From an uncultured Coriobacteriaceae bacterium (GTDB lineage Bacteria > Actinomycetota > Coriobacteriia > Coriobacteriales > QAMH01), in NCBI GenBank assembly GCA_902783925.1, contig CACZSV010000075.1, positions 1 through 6,547 on the forward strand: a DNA stretch of 6,547 bases, given 5' to 3'. Under the pieces are notes generated by a model that was not told the DNA's origin, made no database searches, and saw only the letters and a list, made by a program, of their open reading frames with translations. Below are positions 1-5,579 of the stretch, in pieces. Every line of letters begins with the position of its first letter. The stretch's first letter is position 1. A program made the translations under genes and the position numbers.

Positions 1-2
1 CC

Positions 3-1718
3 GGATGGGCAACAATTAAGCCGAGCTCATCTAGCATCGATCCTGTGATCGTGCCCGATAGGCAGGCCCTCGTGAACTTATCGTACGTACCCGACTACGG
101 TGACGACGTTCCCGATTCTTCCAAATTGAGAATCGGCCTGATGAGCTATGAAGTGGATGGCATCATCGAGCTTTCTGCCGTATGGCGTGACACCGTGACA
201 GGAGAACTCCTCGGTGCGCCCGTTATCGAAGAAAAGCCCATCATCGCTGCGGATTCCAATATTTACCAGCATGTTTACAGCGATGGAAACTACAGATATC
301 TCAGCACGAGCTCGGCAAGGCCAGGCGGTTTCTCTGCAGGACCTATACTGTATATTGCGCCTTCATCGGGCAATAGCGTCTACAGGCTCATGAATCCGAA
401 TATGACATGCAGCTATCTTTTCACTTGCTCGACCAGCGAAGTGAACGACACTGTTGCAGCTGGATGGAAAAATCAGGGGGTTGTTTTCTACAGCAAGTCA
501 TCAAACCCCAGAACAGTCATATACAGATTCAACAGGAATGGCGCGCATGGATACGGCGTCTCGTCGAGCTGGTCGGGCTGGTCTCTGGAAACGGAACAGC
601 TATTTGGACAAGCGTGGACCGTAAGTTTTAATGCCAATGGAGGAAGTGGAGCGCCCGGAAATCAGTACAAATACTACGGAAGCAACCTGACATTATCTTC
701 CACCAAGCCCACAAGAGCCGGATACACGTTCAATGGCTGGAACACGAACTCCTCGGGATCGGGAACGAACTATTCAGCAGGGAGTTCGTACACATCGAAT
801 AGCTCGACAACGCTGTACGCCAAATGGGCCGGAAATACCTACTATGTCTTTTACAAGCAGGGAACCGCAACAGGAGGCTGGTCGACAAGCACATACGCAA
901 CGCAGAGCAGGACCTTCCCAAACGCCACGACCCTCAGAACCAATTCGATGACAAAGAGCGAGACCAACGACGCTACCTACACGGTGACCTATGACTACAA
1001 CGGCTCAGGTCAGACCAGCTCCACCGCCACGGCATACAAGAAACGTTCGTACACGGCCGACGGATGGACGACGACAAGTGGATCGACAACAAAAAACTAT
1101 GCAAACGGGGCAAGTTTCGGCTCTTCTTCGACAACGAGCCTAACGCTGTATCCCTGTTTTTCGCAATCGACGTACGACTCATCGATAACCGCTCCGAGCC
1201 CGACGAGGGCCGGCTACACGTTCACGGGCTGGTACACAGCTGCAAACGGCGGCTCCAAAGTGGCAGACGCTGGGGGCAGCTGGACTCCGGGATCAACGCG
1301 CACCGTCTACGCGCATTGGCAGCCCGACCTCGCGTTCTCCATTCCAACGGAAATCAATTACGTTGTCTCTGCAGATGGCACCTTGTCTCCGCGAAACGCA
1401 GAAATCGTCAACGAGGGAGCCAAAGATATTGAGATTTCGGGCGTTTCTGCCTCGCCCGAAAACGAATTCACCTTCGTGGAGAATCTAGACCATGAAGCGA
1501 GCAGTGCTTCCATCGAGCTTACGTTTTCTGCAAACGGCGAAACGCACAACCTTGCGCAGATGAGCTCAGGTGCAGAATCTCTGGATGCTTCGAAGTGGCG
1601 CGTCCCCGTGGGTGGAAAGCTTTCTGTTGCCTCGAGCGGCAGACTGAATCGCATGAACGCCGTTGTGAACAGACAGCGTATCGGCACGATTTCCTGGACC
1701 CTGCGAACAACGAGTTGA
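3..1718 (+). CDS. InlB-repeat surface/secreted protein, 5'-truncated by the window edge
   Basis: The reading frame is open from base 3 with no stop upstream of the first GTG (45), so the true start lies outside the window and 571 C-terminal residues are visible. Numbering from base 3, residues about 126-186 hold two YRLMNPN/YRFNRNG-type half-repeats with a VAAGWKNQGVVFY segment, as in DUF5648-like modules. Three InlB B-type (Flg_new) repeats follow at about 205-275, 326-386 and 387-439. The first and third carry the TRAGYTF-GW core and end in AKW/AHW; the second is divergent, and the third lacks its first strand. Residues about 442-571 form a Ser/Thr-rich beta domain opening with FSIPTEINYVVSADGTL, a type I associate with Coriobacteriia surface proteins. 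There is no LPXTG motif or C-terminal membrane anchor. Such repeats serve extracellular adhesion or ligand binding; a signal peptide would be upstream, unseen. Arg codons are mostly AGA/AGG, unlike the neighbours. The exact ligand cannot be named. Confidence 0.85.
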   Translation, partial: GWATIKPSSSSIDPVIVPDRQALVNLSYVPDYGDDVPDSSKLRIGLMSYEVDGIIELSAVWRDTVTGELLGAPVIEEKPIIAADSNIYQHVYSDGNYRYLSTSSARPGGFSAGPILYIAPSSGNSVYRLMNPNMTCSYLFTCSTSEVNDTVAAGWKNQGVVFYSKSSNPRTVIYRFNRNGAHGYGVSSSWSGWSLETEQLFGQAWTVSFNANGGSGAPGNQYKYYGSNLTLSSTKPTRAGYTFNGWNTNSSGSGTNYSAGSSYTSNSSTTLYAKWAGNTYYVFYKQGTATGGWSTSTYATQSRTFPNATTLRTNSMTKSETNDATYTVTYDYNGSGQTSSTATAYKKRSYTADGWTTTSGSTTKNYANGASFGSSSTTSLTLYPCFSQSTYDSSITAPSPTRAGYTFTGWYTAANGGSKVADAGGSWTPGSTRTVYAHWQPDLAFSIPTEINYVVSADGTLSPRNAEIVNEGAKDIEISGVSASPENEFTFVENLDHEASSASIELTFSANGETHNLAQMSSGAESLDASKWRVPVGGKLSVASSGRLNRMNAVVNRQRIGTISWTLRTTS

Positions 1719-1763
1719 TGATGCGCGCGATGGATCGGCATGACGCGACCGTCTACGGAATAA

Positions 1764-1791
1764 CAAGAGCGGGGCGAAAGCCCCGCTCTTG
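1764..1791. terminator. Stem-loop terminator at a convergent junction
   Basis: A perfect 12-bp stem (1764-1775 with 1780-1791) closes a GAAA tetraloop. It sits between the stop of the surface-protein gene (1718) and the stop of the minus-strand NlpC/P60 gene (1814). On the minus strand the stem is followed by the loosely T-rich TTATT; on the plus strand the only T residues fall inside the stem. It probably terminates the minus-strand gene best and may act in both directions. Confidence 0.75.
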
Positions 1792-1813
1792 CAGCAAACG
1801 ATTGTTGCAAATG

Positions 1814-2890
1814 TTACGGACGGACGATCTTTCCGCGGACATCGGAGATGGTGACCTGAGCACCTGTATACGGGGCCTCGATCATCTTGCCATCGCCAAT
1901 GTAGAGACCGCAGTGACCAGAGCTGCACGCCACGACATCGCCAGGCTGTGGATCGTTGACCTCGTTCATGCCCCAGAAATCCTGCGAGACGTATGCATGG
2001 CCATATTCGCCGGTGATGGCATAGCTCACAAGACCCGAGCAATCGAAGGCGTCCGCGCTCGAAGCGCCATAAACGTAGTTAACACCAAGGGCAGCGTATG
2101 CGCGTGCCACAGCATCGGAATCGCCCGAATAGGTGTTGCCCGAGGAATCGACGTAGGAACCCGTGCGCGAATCATAAGTAACCTCGACTTCTTCGCCGTA
2201 ATCGTTTTCGATCACGAGCGTGCCCTGGTTCATATAATCAGCCTGAGCTTGCATAGCAGCTGCTTGCGATGCCGCCTGCTCCTGCGCGAGTGCCTGCTGG
2301 AGCTCTGCGCTCAGATTGTTGTACATCGAGTTATAGTTCGCCGTCATGGCCTCGACCTCTGCCTGATACTCGGCAGCAAGTCGTACCTGCTCTTCGGCAT
2401 CTGCCTGACGCTGTACAAGCTGAGATTTTGCCATCTCGAGCGCAGTGCGCGCCTTGACGTTTTCCGAGACGAGCTCCGCATCGTTCTCGTTCAGGCCGAT
2501 GAGCGTATCCCACAGGCTTACGAAATCGCCAAAGGAGCTCACGCCCATGAGCACGTCGAGGTACGAGGACGCGCCATTGCGATACATCGATACGGCACGA
2601 GTTGCGAGCTGGTTCTGCAGCTCGTCAACGCGCTTCTGCGTTGTATCGATCTCTTGCTGGCAGGCGGCCACATCGGCAACCGCTTGCGCATGCTCGCGAT
2701 TTGCGAGATTGTAGTTTTCTGCCGCAACACCCATCTCGTCCCTCAGGGAATTGAGCTGATATTCGACAGACTTGAGTTCACTTGCCAGTTCCGTTGAAGT
2801 TACGGCATACGCACTTGCCGGAGCCACTGCTGCAAGCAGTCCGCATGTCAGCGCGACAGTCGCGACGATCTTCTTCGGTTTAATAGCCAT
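1814..2890 (-). CDS. Secreted PcsB/CwlO-like NlpC/P60 peptidoglycan endopeptidase
   Basis: A 358-residue secreted cell-wall hydrolase, predicted to cut stem peptides of peptidoglycan outside the membrane during growth or division. Residues 1-29 are a signal peptide (KPKK, hydrophobic core, cleavage after ASA or AYA). Residues about 31-97 and 130-215 are alpha-helical and coiled-coil-like, rich in A/E/Q/L. Between them, about 98-130 (RAVSMYRNG, then a VLMGVSSFGDFVSLWDTL-like stretch) is typical of PcsB/CwlO N-terminal regions. A linker leads to the NlpC/P60 domain at about 257-358. C284 in FDCSGLV is the nucleophile, H326 in SGHCGLYIG the base, and E338 in MIEAP the third residue, the Cys-His-Glu arrangement known from RipA. 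ATG at 2890 is preferred because AGGA lies 6 nt before it, whereas AGGA abuts the ATG at 2896. In PcsB/CwlO relatives the coiled coil is controlled by FtsEX; this is only an inference here. The gene is a single unit, divergent from tyrS. Confidence 0.93.
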   Translation of the reverse strand: MAIKPKKIVATVALTCGLLAAVAPASAYAVTSTELASELKSVEYQLNSLRDEMGVAAENYNLANREHAQAVADVAACQQEIDTTQKRVDELQNQLATRAVSMYRNGASSYLDVLMGVSSFGDFVSLWDTLIGLNENDAELVSENVKARTALEMAKSQLVQRQADAEEQVRLAAEYQAEVEAMTANYNSMYNNLSAELQQALAQEQAASQAAAMQAQADYMNQGTLVIENDYGEEVEVTYDSRTGSYVDSSGNTYSGDSDAVARAYAALGVNYVYGASSADAFDCSGLVSYAITGEYGHAYVSQDFWGMNEVNDPQPGDVVACSSGHCGLYIGDGKMIEAPYTGAQVTISDVRGKIVRP

Positions 2891-2896
2891 GTGCAT

Positions 2897-2900
2897 TCCT
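2897..2900 (-). promoter_or_regulatory. Ribosome binding site that decides the NlpC/P60 start
   Basis: AGGA on the minus strand directly abuts an ATG at 2896 and stands 6 nt before a second in-frame ATG at 2890. Only the second has workable spacing, so translation most likely starts at 2890, giving a protein two residues shorter. Confidence 0.6.
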
Positions 2901-2992
2901 AACGTTTGCCTGCTATTGCTTTGCAGTCGCAGAAGCGCAAAAACACCCGCTCTCGAATCGTTCTACCATGCGATGCAAATATATTAACCTCT

Positions 2993-3021
2993 AATATAAC
3001 GCGAAGCTAAAGGCTGTGCAA
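2993..3021 (-). promoter_or_regulatory. Sigma70-type promoter of the NlpC/P60 gene
   Basis: On the minus strand, TTGCAC (3016-3021) and TATATT (2993-2998) are separated by exactly 17 bp, a good match to the housekeeping promoter consensus. Transcription would start near 2986 and leave a leader of roughly 95 nt before the ATG at 2890. I saw no known riboswitch consensus in that leader. Confidence 0.6.
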
Positions 3022-3044
3022 CCCATGCCGACGCGTGGTATCCT
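3015..3044 (+). promoter_or_regulatory. Possible tyrS promoter sharing its -35 region with the divergent one
   Basis: TGTGCA (3015-3020) and TATCCT (3039-3044) with an 18-bp spacer are the best plus-strand candidate upstream of tyrS, giving a start near 3051 and a leader of about 40 nt. The -35 hexamer is weak. It overlaps the -35 of the leftward promoter almost completely, so the two promoters would compete for polymerase. There is no room for a tyrosine T-box leader. Confidence 0.3.
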
Positions 3045-3075
3045 GTGCGCTTGTATGTATTCGCCGCAGGCTTGG

Positions 3076-3081
3076 AAAGGA
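3076..3081 (+). promoter_or_regulatory. Ribosome binding site that decides the TTG start of tyrS
   Basis: AAAGGA lies 9 nt before TTG at 3091. The in-frame GTG at 3016 and ATG at 3055 have no comparable site, and the residues they would add (Cys-, Trp- and Tyr-containing, low complexity) do not resemble the start of a TyrRS. Confidence 0.7.
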
Positions 3082-3090
3082 AGAACAGCA

Positions 3091-4305
3091 TTGCTTTCGA
3101 GCGAAGAACAACTCCACATCATTCAATCTGGCGCTGCAAACCTCACCCCGCTTGAGGGTATGAAGAAGAAGCTTGACCGCGGTACGCCGCTTAATATCAA
3201 GCTCGGCGTCGACCCCACGAGCCCGGATCTGCACATCGGACATGCTGTCCCGCTACGCAAGCTGCGTCAGTTCCAAGACCTTGGCCACATGGTCACGCTC
3301 ATCATCGGCGACGGTACGGCGATGATCGGCGACCCGTCCGGACGCAACTCCACGCGGCCACAGCTCTCTGCCGAGCAAATCGACCAGAACGCGCGCACGT
3401 ATATGGATCAAGCCATGAAGGTACTCGACCCCGAGAAGACCAAGGTCGTCCATAATCGCGACTGGATTTTTGACCTCGACCTCGCCGGTCTGCTCGAGCT
3501 GCTCAGCAATTTCACCGTCGCGCGCATTCTCGAACGTGACGATTTCTCGAATCGCTACCATAGCCAGCAGCCCATTGCCATGCACGAGTTCATCTACCCC
3601 ATCATGCAGGCCTATGATTCTGTCGTGATCAAGGCCGATGTCGAGCTCGGCGGCAACGATCAGCTCTTCAACTTGCTCGCGGGCCGCGAGCTCATGGAAA
3701 AGAAGGGCATGGAGCCGCAGGTCTGCCTGACCCTGCCACTGCTCGAGGGACTCGACGGCGTCAAGAAGATGTCGAAGTCATACGGAAATTACATTGGCTT
3801 GACCGATGCGCCGAGCGATATGTTTGGCAAGGTCATGAGCATCCCCGATGAGCTTATGCCCAAGTACTACCGTCTCGCCACGGCACTCCCCGTGGCCGAA
3901 GTCGACCAAATCGATGCGCAGCTTTCCGCAGGAGAACTCGATCCCAACAAAGCAAAGCGCCGTCTCGCGCGCGAGATTATCAGCGTCTATCATAGCGAGC
4001 AGGAAGCGTGTGAGGCAGAAGAGCAGTTCGACAAGGTCTTCAAGCAGCATGATGTTCCCGACGATATCGAGACCTTCGAAATCGAGCTCGTCGAAGATGC
4101 GGAAAAGGGCGGCGTTTACCTGCCTAAGCTACTGTGCGAACTCAAGCTCGTCGCCACCGGCGGCGAAGGTCGACGCATGATCGATCAAGGCGGCGTCAAG
4201 ATCAACGGCCAGGCAGTCCAGCCCAAGACCTACCACATCCCCGCAGACGAACTGCACGAAGCGACGCTGCAGGTCGGCAAGCGCAAGTGGGCAAAACTCG
4301 CCTAA
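3091..4305 (+). CDS. tyrS: Tyrosyl-tRNA synthetase (TyrZ-type)
   Basis: Charges tRNA-Tyr with tyrosine through a tyrosyl-adenylate in the cytoplasm; an essential class I aminoacyl-tRNA synthetase. With the TTG start the protein has 404 residues, normal for the TyrZ-like bacterial branch. The class I signature HIGH is at 48-51 (DLHIGHA), followed by the GDGTAMIGDPSGR block that lines the adenylate site. KMSKS is at 226-230 in GVKKMSKSYGNYIGL. The C-terminal 60-65 residues from about 342 (VYLPKLL, then GRRMIDQGGVKING) form an S4 RNA-binding domain. The start at 3091 is supported by AAAGGA 9 nt upstream and by the usual MLSxEEQ opening. A longer frame back to GTG 3016 exists but overlaps the promoter elements. 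All 18 Arg codons are CGN, as expected of a highly expressed native gene. It is transcribed alone, convergent with the downstream regulator, and ends at the shared terminator at 4468-4504. Confidence 0.97.
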   Translation: MLSSEEQLHIIQSGAANLTPLEGMKKKLDRGTPLNIKLGVDPTSPDLHIGHAVPLRKLRQFQDLGHMVTLIIGDGTAMIGDPSGRNSTRPQLSAEQIDQNARTYMDQAMKVLDPEKTKVVHNRDWIFDLDLAGLLELLSNFTVARILERDDFSNRYHSQQPIAMHEFIYPIMQAYDSVVIKADVELGGNDQLFNLLAGRELMEKKGMEPQVCLTLPLLEGLDGVKKMSKSYGNYIGLTDAPSDMFGKVMSIPDELMPKYYRLATALPVAEVDQIDAQLSAGELDPNKAKRRLAREIISVYHSEQEACEAEEQFDKVFKQHDVPDDIETFEIELVEDAEKGGVYLPKLLCELKLVATGGEGRRMIDQGGVKINGQAVQPKTYHIPADELHEATLQVGKRKWAKLA

Positions 4306-4467
4306 GGACACAAGACGCTCGCGCAAGCGTGCGCAGAGGCTGTACACGGATGGTTGCGGGCCGCTAAAGCGCGTCCTGCAACCGCCCAATCGAGGTACTG
4401 TGTCATTCTGATAAGTCTCCAGGAACGCCATGACGACACATCGCGAGGGTTCCCGTCATCCCATGAA
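4306..4467. other. Structured non-coding tail behind tyrS
   Basis: No plausible gene is seen here. Several potential RNA folds occur in order. ACGCT 4315-4319 pairs with AGCGT 4326-4330. A 9-bp stem, 4352-4360 with 4375-4383 (one G-U), encloses a small CGC-TAAA-GCG hairpin. GGAAC 4422-4426 matches GTTCC 4449-4453, and ATGACG 4430-4435 matches CGTCAT 4454-4459, two interleaved pairings that could form a pseudoknot. It may be a long tyrS 3' UTR, a small RNA on either strand, or a decayed intergenic repeat. Which of these applies cannot be decided from one sequence. Confidence 0.35.
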
Positions 4468-4504
4468 AAAAGACCCGGGAGAAAGCATCTCTCCCGGGTC
4501 TTTT
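4468..4504. terminator. Strong bidirectional rho-independent terminator
   Basis: A 15-bp perfect stem (4468-4482 with 4490-4504) with a 7-nt loop and a GACCCGGGAGA core. It is flanked by A residues on the left (4466-4471) and T residues on the right (4501-4504), so a U-tract follows the hairpin in either direction. It lies between the stops of tyrS (4305) and the minus-strand regulator (4523) and serves both. Confidence 0.92.
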
Positions 4505-4522
4505 CTATGCAACAGCTGCTAA

Positions 4523-5014
4523 TTAGCAGTGCTTCTTGCAATGCTTGCAGTGCTTGCGGTGCTTCTTGCCGCCTTTGCGCTTGCCATGAGCTCCCTGCTC
4601 CTTGGCAGAAAGGATGAGCTTTTCCGTCAGAGCGTTGAGCTGCTCGAGCTCTTCATCGGAAAATGAAGCGAGAATGTCAGATGCCGCCTTCTCCTGAGCT
4701 GCGCAGCGCTTCTCGGCGAGCTTATCGCCTTCGTCGGTCAGCTTGACCGTATAGGTCTTCTTCGCATCTGCAGCCTCGATGGTGACAAAGCCATTGCGCT
4801 CTGCCTTACGGGCGATTTCCTTGAGCTTGCGACGATCGTAGCTCAACGCCTCGACCAGCTCACGCGACGTGAGCTCGCCGTTGTTCTTGTGGAGCACCTT
4901 GATCAGCGCGCCGACACCCATCTTGTAGCTCTTAGGGCCATTTTTGTGCATGGCGCGGTTGGTGAGCGCAGTCGCCTTGCGCAACTGTTTGAGGGTCTTT
5001 GTAGCCTTTGACAT
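4523..5014 (-). CDS. MarR-like winged-helix regulator with a Cys/His/Lys-rich tail
   Basis: A 163-residue cytoplasmic protein. Residues about 30-100 fit a MarR-type winged helix-turn-helix: a GVGALIKVLHKN helix, ELTSRELVEALSYDRRKLKEI as helix-turn-recognition helix (47-67), a KAERNGFV helix end, and a beta wing (TIEAADAKKTYTVKLTDEG, 78-96). The helix at 98-140 (SDEELEQLNALTEKL) is the usual MarR dimerisation helix. Unusual is the tail from H143 to C163: five His, three Cys, eight Lys and two Arg in 21 residues, ending KHCKHCKKHC. It could bind a metal such as zinc, copper or nickel, or a polyanion. No ligand can be assigned. The ATG at 5014 is chosen because GAAGGAAGGA ends 6 nt before it; the frame extends to a TTG at 5032 that lies over this site. 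Repeats GATTAAC in the upstream region suggest autoregulation. The targets are unknown; it lies alone between a terminator and an AT-rich promoter region. Confidence 0.85.
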   Translation of the reverse strand: MSKATKTLKQLRKATALTNRAMHKNGPKSYKMGVGALIKVLHKNNGELTSRELVEALSYDRRKLKEIARKAERNGFVTIEAADAKKTYTVKLTDEGDKLAEKRCAAQEKAASDILASFSDEELEQLNALTEKLILSAKEQGAHGKRKGGKKHRKHCKHCKKHC

Positions 5015-5020
5015 TGTATT

Positions 5021-5030
5021 TCCTTCCTTC
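5021..5030 (-). promoter_or_regulatory. Ribosome binding site of the regulator gene
   Basis: GAAGGAAGGA on the minus strand ends 6 nt before ATG 5014. The in-frame TTG at 5032 overlaps the beginning of this element, which makes an upstream start unlikely. Confidence 0.75.
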
Positions 5031-5047
5031 AATTATTCACGTTTTGT

Positions 5048-5070
5048 GATTAACTGAAAATGAGATTAAC
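5048..5070. promoter_or_regulatory. Operator-like direct repeat GATTAAC
   Basis: GATTAAC occurs at 5048-5054 and again at 5064-5070, 16 bp apart. The wider block reads GTG-ATTAAC ... GATTAA-CAC, so it also has weak dyad character. It covers the -10 region proposed for the regulator gene, the position expected of an operator for autorepression. This is sequence pattern only. Confidence 0.35.
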
Positions 5071-5090
5071 ACGGTTTTAGATAATAGCAA
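5063..5090 (-). promoter_or_regulatory. Candidate promoter of the regulator gene
   Basis: On the minus strand TTGCTA (5085-5090) and TAATCT (5063-5068) are 16 bp apart in a strongly AT-rich stretch (about 5033-5145). The -10 match is poor (3 of 6); TATTAT, just downstream of the -35 position, is a rival -10 but has no good -35. The position, about 50 nt before the ATG, is plausible. Confidence 0.3.
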
Positions 5091-5115
5091 GGGGAATTAA
5101 CTAATTTTTTGATAA

Positions 5116-5144
5116 TTTTCTATCTAATTTCAGGATAATATAGT
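5116..5144 (+). promoter_or_regulatory. Weak plus-strand promoter candidate in the AT-rich region
   Basis: TTTTCT and TATAGT (5139-5144) with a 17-bp spacer point rightward toward the tRNA genes. The -10 is 5 of 6 but the -35 only 3 of 6. The roughly 100 bases between it and tRNA-Pro show no gene. It might give extra tRNA transcription or be chance in AT-rich DNA. Confidence 0.2.
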
Positions 5145-5209
5145 TAGCGCAGGACACTCGGAGCCGATTACGAAAGCTTCCCAAGCGCAAACAGCCGCAA
5201 TAATTGCCG

Positions 5210-5238
5210 CGCTCATCCATAGAAACTTGCGTTATACT
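5210..5238 (+). promoter_or_regulatory. Candidate promoter of tRNA-Pro
   Basis: TATACT (5233-5238) is a good -10 element ending 12 nt before the mature tRNA 5' end. At 17-bp spacing the -35 position holds CGCTCA, a weak match. Confidence 0.4.
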
Positions 5239-5250
5239 TCCGTTTCGTGT

Positions 5251-5330
<80 letters not shown>

Positions 5331-5338
5331 TTAGACTC

Positions 5339-5372
5339 GGGTATAAACAAATCGTATGATTGGTTTATACTC
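5339..5372. repeat. Inverted repeat between the two tRNA genes
   Basis: GTATAAAC (5341-5348) and GTTTATAC (5363-5370) are perfect inverted copies. The pairing extends outward by a G-U and a G-C pair, and inward, after one A/G mismatch, by AATC/GATT around a GTAT loop, so 14 pairs form in all. No T tract follows on the plus strand, so it is not a typical terminator. As DNA it could be a protein-binding dyad; as RNA, a processing or spacer structure in a tRNA-Pro/tRNA-Gly transcript. Confidence 0.6.
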
Positions 5373-5390
5373 ATTGATGCTGCAAAGCGT

Positions 5391-5396
5391 TATGAT
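5391..5396 (+). promoter_or_regulatory. Candidate -10 element of tRNA-Gly
   Basis: TATGAT, 5 of 6 to consensus, ends 14 nt before the mature tRNA 5' end, similar to the distance seen for tRNA-Pro. The -35 position at 17-bp spacing (5368-5373) holds TACTCA, which is weak. Co-transcription from the tRNA-Pro promoter is the alternative. Confidence 0.3.
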
Positions 5397-5410
5397 GCGC
5401 AGCGGCACAT

Positions 5411-5486
<76 letters not shown>

Positions 5487-5494
5487 AGATACCT

Positions 5495-5528
5495 CGGGGG
5501 GCATCCAGTGCGTTGCCCCTCGTCTTTT
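5495..5528 (+). terminator. Rho-independent terminator after tRNA-Gly
   Basis: A 9-bp stem (5495-5503 with 5514-5522, one G-U) with a 10-nt loop is followed by TCTTTT. It lies 8 nt after the tRNA-Gly CCA and separates the tRNA unit from the kinase gene, although incomplete termination could feed the kinase. Confidence 0.8.
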
Positions 5529-5579
5529 ATGTGCCGCATTGTCAGAACCTGGATTTGCCAAAAGAAAGGATCGAACGCC

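Noticed and set aside
600..1320. The InlB-type repeats as a DNA tandem repeat or CRISPR-like array
   Set aside because: The repetition is at protein level only; nucleotide copies are strongly diverged and have no regular spacers.
1595..2797. A 400-codon open frame on the plus strand
   Set aside because: It is the mirror of the NlpC/P60 gene and also crosses the end of the surface-protein gene and the terminator. Its composition (Arg, Cys, His and Leu rich) matches no family, while the opposite strand encodes a clear enzyme with signal peptide and catalytic residues.
3016..3090. Longer TyrRS starting at GTG 3016 or ATG 3055
   Set aside because: Neither start has a ribosome binding site, the added residues are not TyrRS-like, and the stretch carries promoter elements. 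TTG 3091 has AAAGGA at good spacing.
2897..3090. T-box leader for tyrS or a c-di-AMP riboswitch for the hydrolase gene
   Set aside because: The tyrS leader is too short for a T-box and lacks the T-box consensus. The hydrolase leader of about 95 nt shows none of the ydaO-type conserved segments I could recognise.
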